DNA of 64,000 nucleotides from Lytechinus pictus (GCF_037042905.1 NC_087258.1:620001-684000), one strand, 5' to 3'. Positions 25,808 to 37,126 are shown, numbered from the stretch's first letter. Made by a program: numbers and translations. The notes: a model not told the origin generated them from the letters alone.

Positions 25808-28800
25808 GGTTCTTATTGGTCAGAAGTCGATTAGTTACGCTCTGAGTCTGACACAAAGCTCTTCCATAGTTTCAATTTCATGGCCCTTCAATACCCCCCC
25901 CCCCCGGTTTTTACGTTAGCACGCGAAGATCCCATTCCCATGTGCTAGGCAAATCAAATGCCTAACTTTAGGCCCTAGTAAATTTAGTCAGGCAAACAGG
26001 GGGGGGGGGGGGTCTATTTGCCATGATTTGGCTTGCTAACGCAATTGGGGATTTACATGTAGGCCTAGCCTAGGACCAAATGTCAAGCCATAGATCCTAG
26101 ACATAACTTGGACTTGGCCTGGAATTAATTTTAACCTTGGTCCAAGACCAAGTGTTTTAATTACGATCATGATGGAAAAGGGAGGGGTTAGCTTCAAAAT
26201 TTAAGCACAAGCCTAGCCTGGCCTAGACCTGGTCCTACTTGACTAGGCCTACTTTGTTTTGGTGTCTGAACCAGGTGTGTAATGATGGAGATTGGAGGTT
26301 TTGAGAATGAGTTCAACAATTATAACGTTGGTTACCGTATAGCGTATATATAGGCGTAGGCCCTAGTGCATCTGCATGACTAGATCTAGGCCTATGGACG
26401 GGTATGATATAGCCTAGGCCCTACGGTTGTAATATATAATTTCGAAGCCGGTGGTTTGGATTTGGCCCAGTGAATGCCAACATTGCGGTTCTAAAAATTC
26501 GGCTAGTATCGATAATATGTATATACGATGGAAAATCAAAAGGAAATTGTAGTCTATATTGGCGCTAACACTAACAGCTTATTTTAAGGCCTAGTTATGG
26601 TCTAGGCTAAGATCTATTTAGGACCATGATTAATTTTAAGCCACCGTATTTGAAAAATGGTGAGAATAATAGAGGGTCTACTAGTGATTGGCGAAAAGTT
26701 TAAACTTTTCGGTATTATTGATAAATAATTGAGTGGGAAATGTCACTTTGTTATAAATTTACAAGTAGTCTACTGCACTGCAGCAGTGCATGGTGACACC
26801 ACAGAGTGAAAGTTGAAACTAGGCTCGGCCTAACGTTAGATCTACTTACAGTAGACGCGGTTTTACATGTATGTTTGAGGATAGACCCTATTATCAGATG
26901 GTTCAGTTAGGCCTATATTAAAGTAGTATTTGACCTCTATGACGTTTTCTGGATTATGGGCCAGCGAGAGCTGTGTTCTTGGTCGCAAAATTATGTGGAT
27001 AGACCGGTAGTGGTAATAATTATAGATTCTACTCAGCTTTCAAATGTTATTGTTGAATCAGTCATTATTTCGGAAAGTAGCAGATGATGCTTATCATTAT
27101 GATTATGCGATTAGCATTTTGTAATAATACACTTTGATAATCATTATAAATATAAATACCTCCACTTGCACCAAGCAGTTCTGTTTAAACATGTACGCCT
27201 TGAAAGGAGGTTGGTTTTGGGAATTCACTTTGCATGAATTAAATGCCGATGCTTGGTAGAACTGTAAGTAAACTTACCATGCACATGATAAAATGTGGAT
27301 GTAATTTCGAATTAGCTTGGAATCCTCAATTTAGTTTAGATTGAAGTCAAGGGGTTCAACGAGCAGTTGTTATAATAGTATGGGCCTCCTAACAAGGAAC
27401 CTTGATTTTTTTTTTAAATAATGATTTTGTATGGTTTATATATTGTGGAAATGAAAGAATATAAATGCTTAGGCCCTATTGGAATTGAATTACTTGTTTT
27501 TATATAGCGCTTTATCAACCTCTAACCGCTCAAAGCGCTTCAGAATTGAACCTTACACCTCATGGTTCAAGATATATATCAAATAGGCCTATTTGGCTGA
27601 TCAATGATTTGAACTGAGATAATATCGATAGTATCATTTAAAATAATGATAATATATTATAGATTTGGTATACATGATCAAGGCGGCAAATAAAATAATA
27701 AATAATGATGATGAGCTTATAATTATGAGCTAATTTCTTGAAGGCATTCAGTAGAAATTGATGTAGTCGATTGACATGGGCCTGTGTTGCATGGGCCTGT
27801 GTTGGAAAGTGTCTGAAATCTTGTACCATACTGTAATTTCCCCTTTGTTGCTTCGGGGGACACAATATACGGATGCCTTAATAATGCAATAAGCCATATA
27901 GGTATACTGGCCAATCAAACGAAATTTACCGATTGCTCAATCAGAAACCAGGTTCCAAAAAGTATATCTTCTTCTTGGAATTGGACAGCGTGTGAAATAT
28001 TCGTGCTGGTGGCCCGTTGATTATGAAAATGTATCTAATGGGCTGGATGCAGTAATTTGGCTTGATTATTTCTGCAGTGGTGTAGAGGTAAAACCGAATA
28101 CTGAAATAAGAATAATAAATAATAAAAATGATAAGAGAAGTTATAGTCTAAAATGGAACAGATTATTTGAAGCTCATTGAATCTGGTTTGAAATATTGTC
28201 GAAGTTGCAACACGCACATATATGCAGATGATATTGCATCGCTGGTTGGGGTTATACTGTAAGGAATTTGAAAATAGCAGTTATAAATGAAACATAAGGA
28301 GCAGGACTAATGATTACTCTGTGAAGGCGGTTTCAGATGTTTCGGGAAGCTGCTCGTTTCGTATAAAGCTAAAAATTTAAGTACGCGTATATTGGAAGCT
28401 ATGATAAAGAGGGCGAAGGATATACATGTATATATTTTATTTGTTATTTCTGAATAAATGGTACAACTCCATAGGCATTTAGGGGGTTCAATTGAGCCCC
28501 CCCCCCCCCCCCCCCAATACTGGTGAGGATTGTAATCTTCCAAATTGTTTAATATGCTTTTCACTAGTGCTTGTGTGTTTGCAGTAGATGAAGAAATGTT
28601 CATAACCTCTGTTATATACGTCCTTCGGTTTTCGGGCCTACAAGAGTGATAAATCGAAAAGGATAGCAGAGGGACAGACCCGTTTTGGTACTAGATATAG
28701 AATTTGGTGTTCTGCCCAGGCTTTTTTCTTCTTTTCTTTTGCAGTGCCGGATCTTTGGATGAAAGGGATTCAAGTGGGCTACTGCGAGGCAAGGTAGGCT

Positions 28801-31800
28801 GGCAGGAAAGTCTGATGACAATTAGACGGTAGACCTACTATAGTATGATCTAGAACGCTCCAAGTCTGGCTGCCAAAGAGTTCCCCTTTGGTTGGATCTA
28901 TTTCCTGACCAGTTAGCTTAGAGTCCATAGTAAAGGATGTCATTTTGGGGCGTTAATACGCTCTTATAATAAATAGAACTGAACTGGGTATTGTTGCCAG
29001 CAATGACTCTAATTGGAGCAGTGGTCAACGTCTTCATCTTCATAGAACTAATTTACCGACAAGGTGGTTTTGATACGTATTCCAAGGAATAGAGGTTTTT
29101 CTTCAGTCAAAAAACTGGTGAACAAACATTTTAGCCTTCAAGCAACAGGGAAAGATCATATTTGAAACATCATGATACAGTGGGCTGTCTTGAAGGATAT
29201 AATATGAGAATGAATTCGTCATGATTTCAGTTTCAGACTTTTTATGAGGTCCCCCATATTGTTCAACTTGAACATGTTGAACATATGAAGAAAGCCCTTT
29301 GTACGTATGCTTTTGCCAACAAGAATGGAACATATTGTTCAGGATAAGCATATATGAATGTATCAATTTATAAGCCACTTCAAATTTTATTCATTATCGT
29401 TTGAAGGACTACTTGTTCGGATGTTATTTAATTTTTTAAATAAATAATTATTTCATGGATGTGGTGAGGATGATAAAACAATAAAAAGGCAGTCATGCTT
29501 TACGTTGATATGTGAAAACATTATCGAAATGATTCATCCCGGGTAAAGTTCCAGTTTATGTTAACTGGTTCTTAGTTTAACAGCATATTTAATTGAGGAG
29601 TGTTGCTCTAACCGAGTAGTCCTGATCGGGAAGGTTTCATATTCAAATTAGTTTTAGTGCCTTCAATTATCATGATTATACTCCATGTTTTATATGGGGT
29701 TATTCTGTGGATGTTACGCAAGCTTTCAGTTTTTATTTTATCTCATTTCAACAGAACAATTTACAAAATCCATTATAACTCAGGAATGGTATAATTATGT
29801 ATTTGTTGGAATTAAGTGTGAGGTGACTAACTAAATGCTGTGGTTGGATTTTAATTGATCGATTGTCTACAATTGAATTATATTTGTGCATAGGGTTAAA
29901 TCATGCACTGTTATAAATGGCAAATGGGGCAACAAGAAAATGGCAGTACCTCAGTGCGGCATGCATTGCCGGTTTAGCAATGTTGGGATGCTTCTATGTG
30001 TTAACTATATGGTCAAACTGATGGCGGTCGGCCATCAAATTAGTTTTAGTGCCTTCAGTTATCATGGTTATACCCCATTATTCAATGGGGTTATTTTGTG
30101 GATGTTACTCAAGTTTTCAGTTTTAGATTTTATTTTATCTCATTTCCAACAGAACAGTATACAAAATCCATAAAAATACAATTATAACTCAGGAATGGTA
30201 TGATATGTATTTGTTGGAATTAAGTGTGAGGTGACTACGATAGCTAAATGCTACCTAAATGCTAAATGCTAAATGTTGGATTTTATTGATCGATTGTCCA
30301 CAATTGAATTATTTGTGTGCATAGGGTTAAATCATGCACTGTTATAAATGTATGGCAAATTGGGCAACAAGAAAGAGGCAGTACCTCAGTGCGGCATGCA
30401 TTGCTAGTTTAGCAATGTTGGGATGCTAGTATTTGTTAATTATATTAAGGTCAAACCGATGGCGTTCAGCCACCATTGATAACTTATCAAAATTAGTGAT
30501 GCAATGAATTTCAATTTTGAAGCTTGCAATATGTTTGTATCAAAACCATGATACTTAAAATTGCATATTATCTTGTCTTCCTTCATATGTTTTGTTTAGT
30601 TTTGTGCATGGTAATCAGATCTTAATTGTGAAGGAAGTTCTGACACGGTTTATGTTTAATGTATTTCTATTGGGAGATTGTTTCCAACAATTGAATACAT
30701 AGAAGTGTTTTCCATGCTCTCATTAAACTTGAGATGGATATTTGTTCATATACTTGTATTGAATATTTCTATCTGGTTTTTAAATGTCTGTTAAGTGTTT
30801 TGGCGGCCGATCATATATATAAAATATATTCTCGTTTGGCGGTAATTTGTCAAATTATGCCGCCTAAACACTGTTGTCATAAGATATATTGGCATGGAAT
30901 ATGTTCTTTAATCCACAATGGTCACTTTTGCAAGGTGTGTAAAGCAGTGAATGATATTTTAGCCTCTAGTTATTAGATTTTCCACTTTGATGCCATGTAC
31001 GTTGATTAATATTTCATATTGAATCGGGTCCTCATTCGGTACCTAGACGAAGGGGATTTATTTATAACTTTACATAGTACTTTAGGAACGCAATTGTAAT
31101 TTGAATGTAAGGGTGTCACGCTCGAACTTTCAGTTTAGGCCTCACCTGATCTCATAGGCGGGGAGGCTGGTATTCTGTATACATTTATATTTTTCGTGAA
31201 ATTTTGGCCTCACCCAAGTTCTCATGCGGGAAGGCTGGTATATATATGTATATTATATGATATAAGTATGCCATCTGTAATCCACCGATTTGCCGATAGC
31301 TCATACATGTAGTTAATAGCTGTGCTGGTATTCCTGTCCGGCTAGCAGAGAACCAGTGGGAAAGCAGCCGTGAAATTTAACGTTGAATTTTCTGGGAGGG
31401 GGGCCTTCTAGCCGGGGGTTTAACTCCCCTTCGGGGAGCTAAACAAAGGCTATCGGTTGGTTCCAGACATACATGAATGTAAGTCTATAATCAGAGGTAT
31501 TCATATCCATGTTTTATACTTATGTGATTGTGACACCAGATTCGGAAAAGTGTTCATCTCTATTGAATAAAGCCACGACATAATCGCATATTATTTTGTT
31601 TTGTCATTTTGTTTGCCGAGTATAATGTATTTTAAAGACGACTCGGCGATTCAAAATGATTTATAGGTCGGCGAACAAAGCCAGGTCATGAAGGTGTTTG
31701 TAATTTGGAATGGCGCGGTTGACGAGGTGATACGTCACAATGGTGCGCCAGACGGTATTGTTTATGCGCACAATGACAATAATTTATACTGGGCGCAAGG

Positions 31801-33381
31801 AGCGCTCATATTTTGGCGCGCGCGCCTAGGCGAAGGCGCGAAAAATCCTTCATTTTAGTCTTGGCTTTCAACGGAGATGAACGTCCAAAATATTCGCTTG
31901 TAATTTTCCCACCTCCTCCCCAACAACCATCCATGTAAATGTTACGTTTGGGTCAAACAATGTTGGAATGTTTAAACACATGCAATGGGGAAGGTCGAGA
32001 ATAAAGATACTCTAGGTATCATTCAGAGTTGATTTGTGTTTTATTGGAGTGTATAGCTCGTTATGAATGGAATAACGGATGTAGAATTGTTATATAATAA
32101 TTTGGACATTTGAATTATTTTACTTACATGAATTTAATGTTGATTTATATAACGAAACACGAAGTCAAATCCGGGGGCAGTTTGCCTGGTCGCACATCAA
32201 AACAATATAAAGATCGTCGTGTATTTAGAAATGTGGGCCGTAAGGGAATTTTATCCTTCTGATCTATTTTGGTCTGTGGTCAGGTGGGTTTTCGCCCTTA
32301 CCCGTTTTTGGGACTGGGTGTTCGTTATATGTTGGTAATTCACTTAAATAGAGTTCTCATATTATTGGCATGGCATATGTTCTTTAATCCACAATGGTCA
32401 CTTTTGCAAGGTGTGTAAAGCAGTGAATGATATTTTAGCCTCTAGTTATTAGATTTTCCACTTTGATGCCATGTACGTTGATTAATATTTCATATTGAAT
32501 CGGGTCCTCATTCGGTACCTAGACGAAGGGGATTTATTTATAACTTTACATAGTACTTTAGGAACGCAATTGTAATTTGAATGTAAGGGTGTCACGCTCG
32601 AACTTTCAGTTTAGGCCTCACCTGATCTCATAGGCGGGGAGGCTGGTATTCTGTATACATTTATATTTTTCGTGAAATTTTGGCCTCACCCAAGTTCTCA
32701 TGCGGGAAGGCTGGTATATATATGTATATTATATGATATAAGTATGCCATCTGTAATCCACCGATTTGCCGATAGCTCATACATGTAGTTAATAGCTGTG
32801 CTGGTATTCCTGTCCGGCTAGCAGAGAACCAGTGGGAAAGCAGCCGTGAAATTTAACGTTGAATTTTCTGGGAGGGGGGCCTTCTAGCCGGGGGTTTAAC
32901 CCCCCTTCGGGGAGCTAAACAAAGGCTATCGGTTGGTTCCAGACATACATGAATGTAAGTCTATAATCAGAGGTATTCATATCCATGTTTTATACTTATG
33001 TGATTGTGACACCAGATTCGGAAAAGTGTTCATCTCTATTGAATAAAGCCACGACATAATCGCATATTATTTTGTTTTGTCATTTTGTTTGCCGAGTATA
33101 ATATAATGCATGTCTCAGAATCACGTGAAACATGAATTTTCCAAGTTGAACATAGTGTAGCTGTATTCTTGTTCAATGTCATGGTAAAATGCAGAGGAAC
33201 AATACTTATGACAAAAGAAAGCAGATAAATAAAAACATTGGAAAGACTTACCCGCGTTTACTCGAAGAATATCAGAAAGCAATGTGGTGATGAACCAAAG
33301 AATGGCAAGATTGATGAAAGCACGCAAGAGTGACAATGTTTTTAATTCCATTTTGAAACGGATGGGTAGAAGTAAAATCAT
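12790..33381 (-). CDS. Gene B (complete): CCP-mucin transmembrane protein with giant Thr-rich exon
   Basis: Exons in transcript order: signal peptide 33381-33252, CCP1 23811-23632, CCP2 22326-22129, CCP3 21704-21543, Thr-rich stalk 20935-20861, mucin exon 20192-14328, TM 13722-13571, tail 12948-12790. All joins are in frame (phase 1, then phase 0 before the tail), with GT/AG at every site. Predicted product is about 2,250 residues: three small ligand-binding modules on a very long, probably heavily O-glycosylated stalk, one membrane span and a short cytoplasmic tail. Weakest link is the signal exon, 9.4 kb upstream across a repeat-rich intron; its phase and leader character fit. Role in recognition, mucosal barrier or complement control is inference. 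Confidence 0.83.
13571..13722 (-). CDS. Gene B exon 7: transmembrane exon
   Basis: 152 nt, phase 1 in and phase 0 out, identical in length and phases to the gene C TM exon. Translation DTLLIILGTVGGVVILLSSV, then TCCLCCLW, a basic stop-transfer cluster RSRRGRRRAHS, then AIGDNIVH. Cys residues at the cytoplasmic membrane border could be palmitoylated (inference). Acceptor CTTGTAG, donor CAT|GTAAGT. Confidence 0.88.
14328..20192 (-). CDS. Gene B exon 6: giant Thr-rich mucin-like exon (1955 codons)
   Basis: A single uninterrupted 5,865-nt frame, phase 1-1, from acceptor TTCCCAG to donor AGTG|GTAATT. The product is dominated by Thr with Ser, Pro, Ile and acidic residues, built of degenerate units of about 13-14 residues such as TTDIPTTEQVPTT, ending in a regular 21-residue array. 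It has no Cys-rich modules. This composition is that of a PTS (mucin) domain carrying dense O-glycans as a rigid extracellular stalk. The extension past the donor to a stop at 14269 is intronic read-through. Long complementary-strand ORFs rich in Val/Cys are shadows. Confidence 0.88.
14827..15425 (-). repeat. 63-bp minisatellite coding a 21-residue mucin repeat
   Basis: Nine nearly identical in-frame units plus a degenerate tenth, period exactly 63 bp. The protein unit contains ATTQIPTTDTLTTEHMPTTY. It sits near the C-terminal, membrane-proximal end of the mucin exon. High identity implies recent expansion or homogenisation, so copy number is likely polymorphic. Confidence 0.92.
18386..19501 (-). 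repeat. 558-bp tandem in-frame duplication inside mucin exon
   Basis: Blocks recur at an exact offset of 558 bp (186 codons): for example 18398 with 18956, 18601 with 19159, and 18728 with 19286. A second, higher-order duplication level thus exists above the 13-14-residue unit. Boundaries are approximate. Confidence 0.8.
20861..20935 (-). CDS. Gene B exon 5: Thr-rich stalk exon
   Basis: 25-codon phase 1-1 exon, Cys-free: VPPTTTIKATTEKQ, then TTINPTTGVL. Acceptor TTTAATAG, donor G|GTAAGT. It links CCP3 to the mucin exon and is probably O-glycosylated. Confidence 0.75.
21543..21704 (-). CDS. Gene B exon 4: CCP3 domain
   Basis: 54-codon phase 1-1 exon. Opens DKCFVPPNVLPLKPLAYRHG, then FAGCVDGT, SALCQDGEWSDDVIC. 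Acceptor CTTTCAG, donor G|GTAAAT. Short CCP type, like gene A CCP3 and gene C CCP4. Confidence 0.87.
22129..22326 (-). CDS. Gene B exon 3: CCP2 domain
   Basis: 66-codon phase 1-1 exon, the same length as gene C CCP2. Opens APCPVPAVDSDVLHF, with IKYKCAQNKG, TAICSYGLWDPPDLPIC. The WDPPDLP motif is shared with gene C CCP2. Acceptor TTTTGAG, donor G|GTAGGT. Its neighbours share phase and orientation. Confidence 0.87.
23632..23811 (-). CDS. Gene B exon 2: CCP1 domain
   Basis: 60-codon phase 1-1 exon. Opens VCTPPLITVPGMYVSP, then LLIDCESS, HTSLCWGGVWLPDPSLSKC. Acceptor TATTGCAG, donor G|GTATGT. Clear paralogue of gene C CCP1 (VCSPPVLSEPG at 52477-52662). Confidence 0.88.
24044..24243. mobile_element. 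Short interspersed element with GGCG-ATCC ends
   Basis: Left end GAGGCGAATCCAGGATTTTT and right end C21-GATCCGCC are roughly inverted, with G-rich and C-rich tracts inside. Its left-end words (CCAGGATTT) resemble those of the element at 1383. No coding. Boundaries and class are uncertain. Confidence 0.4.
24589..24873. repeat. 285-bp CpG-rich segment, copy 1
   Basis: Repeated at 31623-31907 with no indel and almost no substitutions that I can see. It is CpG- and GCGC-rich (GGCGCGCGCGCC at its core) and contains TGATACGTCACAATGG, with a CRE-like core. It reads as a promoter-like block. See the separate finding on the copies. Confidence 0.85.
24700..25471 (+). promoter_or_regulatory. CpG-rich region with a first-exon-like end on the plus strand
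   Basis: CpG density is far above its surroundings, and the block ends in a consensus donor CCG|GTGAGTAC at 25471/25472, followed by AGGCCT-rich intron-like sequence. No long ORF starts in it, so it would be a mostly non-coding first exon. It could serve gene E about 14 kb downstream or an unseen transcript. Transcription start is not determinable here. Confidence 0.4.
25751..25804. repeat. A54 homopolymer
   Basis: Uninterrupted run of 54 A. It could be the tail of a retroposed sequence, but no recognisable body precedes it on the plus strand and no flanking duplication was found. Confidence 0.9.
29643..30475. repeat. Tandem duplication, unit about 392 bp
   Basis: Copy 1 (29643-30034) and copy 2 (30035-30475) share order and content, beginning TCAAATTAGTTTTAGTGCC and ending near GTCAAAC(T/C)GATGGCG. 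Copy 2 carries an insertion of short GCTAAAT repeats near 30240-30275. Moderately diverged, no coding potential that I accept. Confidence 0.85.
30887..31626. repeat. 740-bp direct repeat, copy 1
   Basis: Matches 32363-33102 without indels at an offset of 1,476 bp, with only a few substitutions. It contains two GGGAGGCTGGTAT-type sub-blocks, a hairpin near 31425 (CTCCCC TTCG GGGGAG) and an AATAAA near its end. Ends lack the TG...CA of a normal LTR. Confidence 0.9.
31623..31907. repeat. 285-bp CpG-rich segment, copy 2
   Basis: Near-identical copy of 24589-24873. It abuts the end of the 740-bp repeat with a shared TAAT, and is followed by unrelated sequence at 31908. The copy stops before the putative splice donor found after copy 1. 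Confidence 0.88.
32363..33102. repeat. 740-bp direct repeat, copy 2
   Basis: Second copy of 30887-31626. It ends 150 bp short of the gene B signal exon donor on the plus-strand map, so the duplication lies just inside gene B intron 1. Confidence 0.9.
33252..33381 (-). CDS. Gene B exon 1: signal peptide
   Basis: Opens MILLLPIRFKMELKTLSLL and continues through a hydrophobic stretch (INLAILWFITTLL) to VNA plus one base before donor GTAAGT, phase 1 as required by CCP1. A downstream ATG at 33351 (MELKTLSLL) gives a more typical leader length and may be the true start. No better leader exon was found closer to CCP1, apart from a possible read-through start at 23860. Confidence 0.65.
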
Positions 33382-35074
33382 TTTAATAGCAATACGAATT
33401 GGGAGATACTTTAAAATAATCTAATTCCTTGTTCGGAACGGTGAAATATTATTGAAACGTCATTCACCTATTTGATTAGTAAAATATTTAGATGTGTGTC
33501 CCTTAACTACTGACCATGTACACTTAACAATATTGAAGAGCCCTTGTTTGGACACTTTAATACAATATAACGACCACACCACACAAAGAAAATATAACTT
33601 CAAGTGCAGAATAAACTATAGACTTATGCCATCAATTATATTTGACTTCTGGTTATACACGTATTGCACACCATCTGTAAGCAGAACCCTGTCCAAACTA
33701 AATGCACATTGTTAAAAGTTAGTTTATGTATCACCATAAATTACTGGTAGCCGTGTTGCTAGTAATTTCATGTTATATGAAAAGGGGCATAAACATTCAA
33801 AGAACATTTGTATTCTAGTTATAATACCTAACTAGAAAATGTAAACGTGTTAGAAATTATTACTATTATTATTATCATTTTATTATTGTTATTATTATTA
33901 TTTTTATCATCGTCCTTATTATTATCTTATCCCATTTCTACCACAACATTATATACATATATGTTATTCCATTTACACAATTTATAACATAATTATGTAG
34001 AATTATTGAGTTTGTGTTGACTTTATGGCAAAAGCTTTGAGATATTCTAGTCAGGTTCATTTTATTAACATGTCAAAAACAATTTTGATTTTTATACCAC
34101 CTATTCCTGTAAATTGGAAAATATATGACAACTGGGGGCATATCAATAATCTGTAAATGCAAGTTTGTCATTTATCAACATTTGATTATGGTTATACAAA
34201 ATTCGTTTCCACTTTAATAAAACACTTGATACAATACGGGATATCTTATTTAAAACAGCTTGTGAACCACCCGTCAATCATCCCGCCTCCCCCCCCCCCC
34301 CGTTCCCTCCAAAAAAATAATAATTTTTCAATTCCAGTAAATAAACTTCCTTGATTGATTATCTCCAGTGATTGACAGGCGGCCTTTTTGATCACATAAT
34401 ACAGGTAGGAGACTTTGACAAGTGACAGATTCAAAACCGTTCGTCAAATTTAAACCGGAGCTAATGTTCTGTTTGAACTAATCATTCAACATCTAATTTT
34501 AGCTGTAGACAAATATACATTGGCCGTTGCAAAAGTTCATTCGAAATGAAGTTCTGTTCATGATGCTAGAAATCAAATGGTACAGTTGTAAATCGTAAGT
34601 TAACCGTCGAAATGCAAAAATTGTACGTGCTTGTTAATTGCATTAATGATACGTATAATCAAACTTATAAACATGTAGCAACACTCTTTTTTTTCAAGTG
34701 ACTTGTGTTAACCATCTGTGAGAGGTTTTTAGCACATGCTATGCTGTTCTGGTTTTTACTTCATTCTGGCGCCTAACTTTCTGAATTAGTTACCGTTCAT
34801 TCTAGATTTATGTTAAAGCATTTTTTTCCCCAAATCTAATTATACCGGTGAGAAGTAAACAATGAAAAGAAATTAAACAGATCACAGGTATGTCAGACCT
34901 ATCATGTTTCAATGAAAAACAGCTATTAAAATATTTAATACAAAAGCAAACTGATTTCATGAGAAAGTCTGTAAAACCAAGTTTAAAGCTAAATTACAGT
35001 AGTTGCAGTAAAACACTAATTTCGTGAGAAAGTCTGTAAAACCAAGGTTAAGTATGACTATATCATCGTGGATC

Positions 35075-35400
35075 TAGATCTGGTACAGTTACATAAACTG
35101 AACTTTGTGAAATCATAAAATCTAAGCTGAAATACGATCACACTGAAGATCGCCAACACAGATAGGCACACGTGGGACAGTGTATTATTATTGCTGGAAT
35201 AAAGACCCGACGGAAGTGACCGAATCCGCGATTATTTTGCTTATTTCTCAGCAATTACACAATTTCTTCCAGAATCTTTTGGCACATATTTTTTATTCAT
35301 ACAAACAGACACTTGGGTGGTCATTATATTAGATTCTGTAAAAAATCATTTTGAGATCGTTACCAGAACTGGAATTTACCTTTAATTGTCATCACATCAT
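35075..35400. repeat. Dispersed repeat, copy 2
   Basis: Same family and orientation as 5965-6315, sharing ATCTAGATCTGGTACA, GTGGGACAGTGTAT and ATTTTGAGATCGTTACCAGAA. Just before it, a short tandem (TTTCRTGAGAAAGTCTGTAA) occurs twice near 34960 and 35020. Confidence 0.6.
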
Positions 35401-35566
35401 TTTGGCTCTATATCTGGTACAGTCACGCAGAAATTTTGATGAAATACCATGTTTATTATATTAGTGTCTCTGCAATTGCAATCGCACTTAAACGTCTTGT
35501 TGCAAATGGCAGACAATGCGTGACCACATTGGTCAGGTCAAGAGGACGCGCACTACTCGTCTTGGA

Positions 35567-36150
35567 TGTGTTTTCACGCTGCATCGGCTCGCGGTTCCGA
35601 TGCAGAATCGGCTTTTTGGTTGCGTGAAAACGCGATTAACTTGCATCGGCTCTCGGTACAGAATCGATAATTTTGCACCACCAAAGTATTATGTTCAGAA
35701 CCGCGAGCCGATGCAGAATCGGCTTTTTTTATATATTTTTTTTTAATATTGCGTTTACACGTTGTTACAGCTCGCGGTTCAGAACCGCGAGCCGATGCAA
35801 AAACCTGAAATGATACGCATACCAACAATATACGTCATAATAAAGACAACGCTGGATCAGTGCGCTTACAATTACGTCACAATGGTAAAGTAATTGAAAT
35901 GCGCACAAATTGCCGGTGCAGAATCGGCTTTCTGTTTACACGTAGTAAAAAAGCCGATTCTGCATCGGCTCGCGGTTCAGAACCTACTACTTTGGTGGTG
36001 CAAATTGCAGGTTCTGAACCGCGAGCCGATTCAAGTTGCTCGCGTTTACACGCTATGAAAAAGCCGATGCTGAATCGGCTCGCGGTTCAGAACCGCGAGC
36101 CGATTCAAATGCCGATTAAGTGTAAACACGGTATTAGTGTAAACACGGTA
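35567..36150. repeat. Array of long perfect palindromes (GCCGAT / CGCGGTTC words)
   Basis: Repeated inverted words AGCCGAT-NNNNN-ATCGGCT and CTCGCGGTTC-A-GAACCGCGAG recur across the block, separated by GTTTACACG/CGTGTAAAC words. The best example, 36071-36107, is a perfect palindrome with 18-bp arms and a single central base. The ORFs over it are by-products. Class unknown; nested MITEs with GTGTAAACACGG-like ends are a possibility. Confidence 0.75.
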
Positions 36151-36310
36151 GTAATGGCTAGATACGCGATGGGTATGTCTACGCAGCCACTACTCTGTTG
36201 CGTATCATCATAGATACGCAAGATAAAATTTATACGCAAGATAACATTCTAAATTTTATCTGAGATATAAAATGTCATCTCAGAATACCAATTTAATTTT
36301 CTGAGATAAT

Positions 36311-37126
36311 AAACAAATATATCAGGCTTTGAGAAAGTATAGTTGAATTATTTATCCGATGTTGGTCTGGCAATTACTATTTTTCCCCGAGGGGCGAAGC
36401 CCCAAGGGAAATATAGTAGTTTTGCCAGTCCAACCGAGGATTAATAATTTCCACTATGCTTTCGAATGAAATGCCTGGTATATTTGTTTTATATCCTACT
36501 TTTGGTAATTTACAACCAAAATCTATGTGCTGAGCTTGCAAAGTCCGGTTACTTGAGTTGAATTACCTACTTTTCTCCGAGCCACCGCGCTCAGCGGAAC
36601 GCAGATTAGTGCCTGCGCCGACGCATCGCTGGACTTGCCCGGGAGAGAGAGCGCGCTGGCCGTTGCGCCCGAGAGTTTAGCTAGATATCCAGTTTTGCGA
36701 AATAATGACGTCAGACCTCGATATATTAAACAAATATATCAGGCTTTGAGAAAGTATAGTGGAATTATTTATCCGAGGTTGGTCTGGCAAATAATATTTT
36801 TCCCCGAGGGGCGAAGCCCCGAGGGAAATATAGTAGTTTTGCCAGTCCAACCGAGGATTAATAATTCCCACTATGCTTTTGAATGAAACGCCTGATATAT
36901 TTGTTTTATATCCTACTTTTAATAATTTATAACCACAATCTATGCGCTGAGCATGCAAAGTCCTGTTACTTGCGTTGAATTACTTACTTTTCTCCGAGCC
37001 ACCGCGCCCAGCGGAACGCAGATTAGTGTCTGCGCTGACGCATCGCGCTGGACTTGCGCGCCCGGGAGAGAGAGCGCGCAAGCCGGTGCGCCGAGATATC
37101 CAGTTTTGTAAATAATGACGTCAGAA
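36311..37126. repeat. 417-bp tandem duplication with GC-rich hairpin
   Basis: Copy 1 36311-36727 and copy 2 from 36728 share sequence with small indels. Each holds a hairpin CCCCGAGGGGCGAAGCCCC and a GCGC-rich end with GAGAGAGAGCGCGC. The end of copy 1 (TGACGTCAGACCTCGATATA) is found inverted at about 37146-37165 and again near 37260. Confidence 0.8.

Larger units (their letters stand above)
23812..33251. other. Gene B first intron, repeat-rich, with CpG-rich insert
   Basis: No gene B exon seen. Contents by position: repeat element 24044-24243; CpG-rich promoter-like block 24589-25471; AGGCCT-rich tract 25490-26900; A54 run 25751-25804; C/G homopolymers near 25894, 25999 and 28498; tandem repeats 29643-30475; large direct repeats 30887-33102. 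Short ORFs inside have no recognisable domains. Confidence 0.6.

Noticed and set aside
30887-33102. LTR retrotransposon
   Set aside because: Direct repeats lack TG...CA ends, primer site and any gag/pol-like frame between them.
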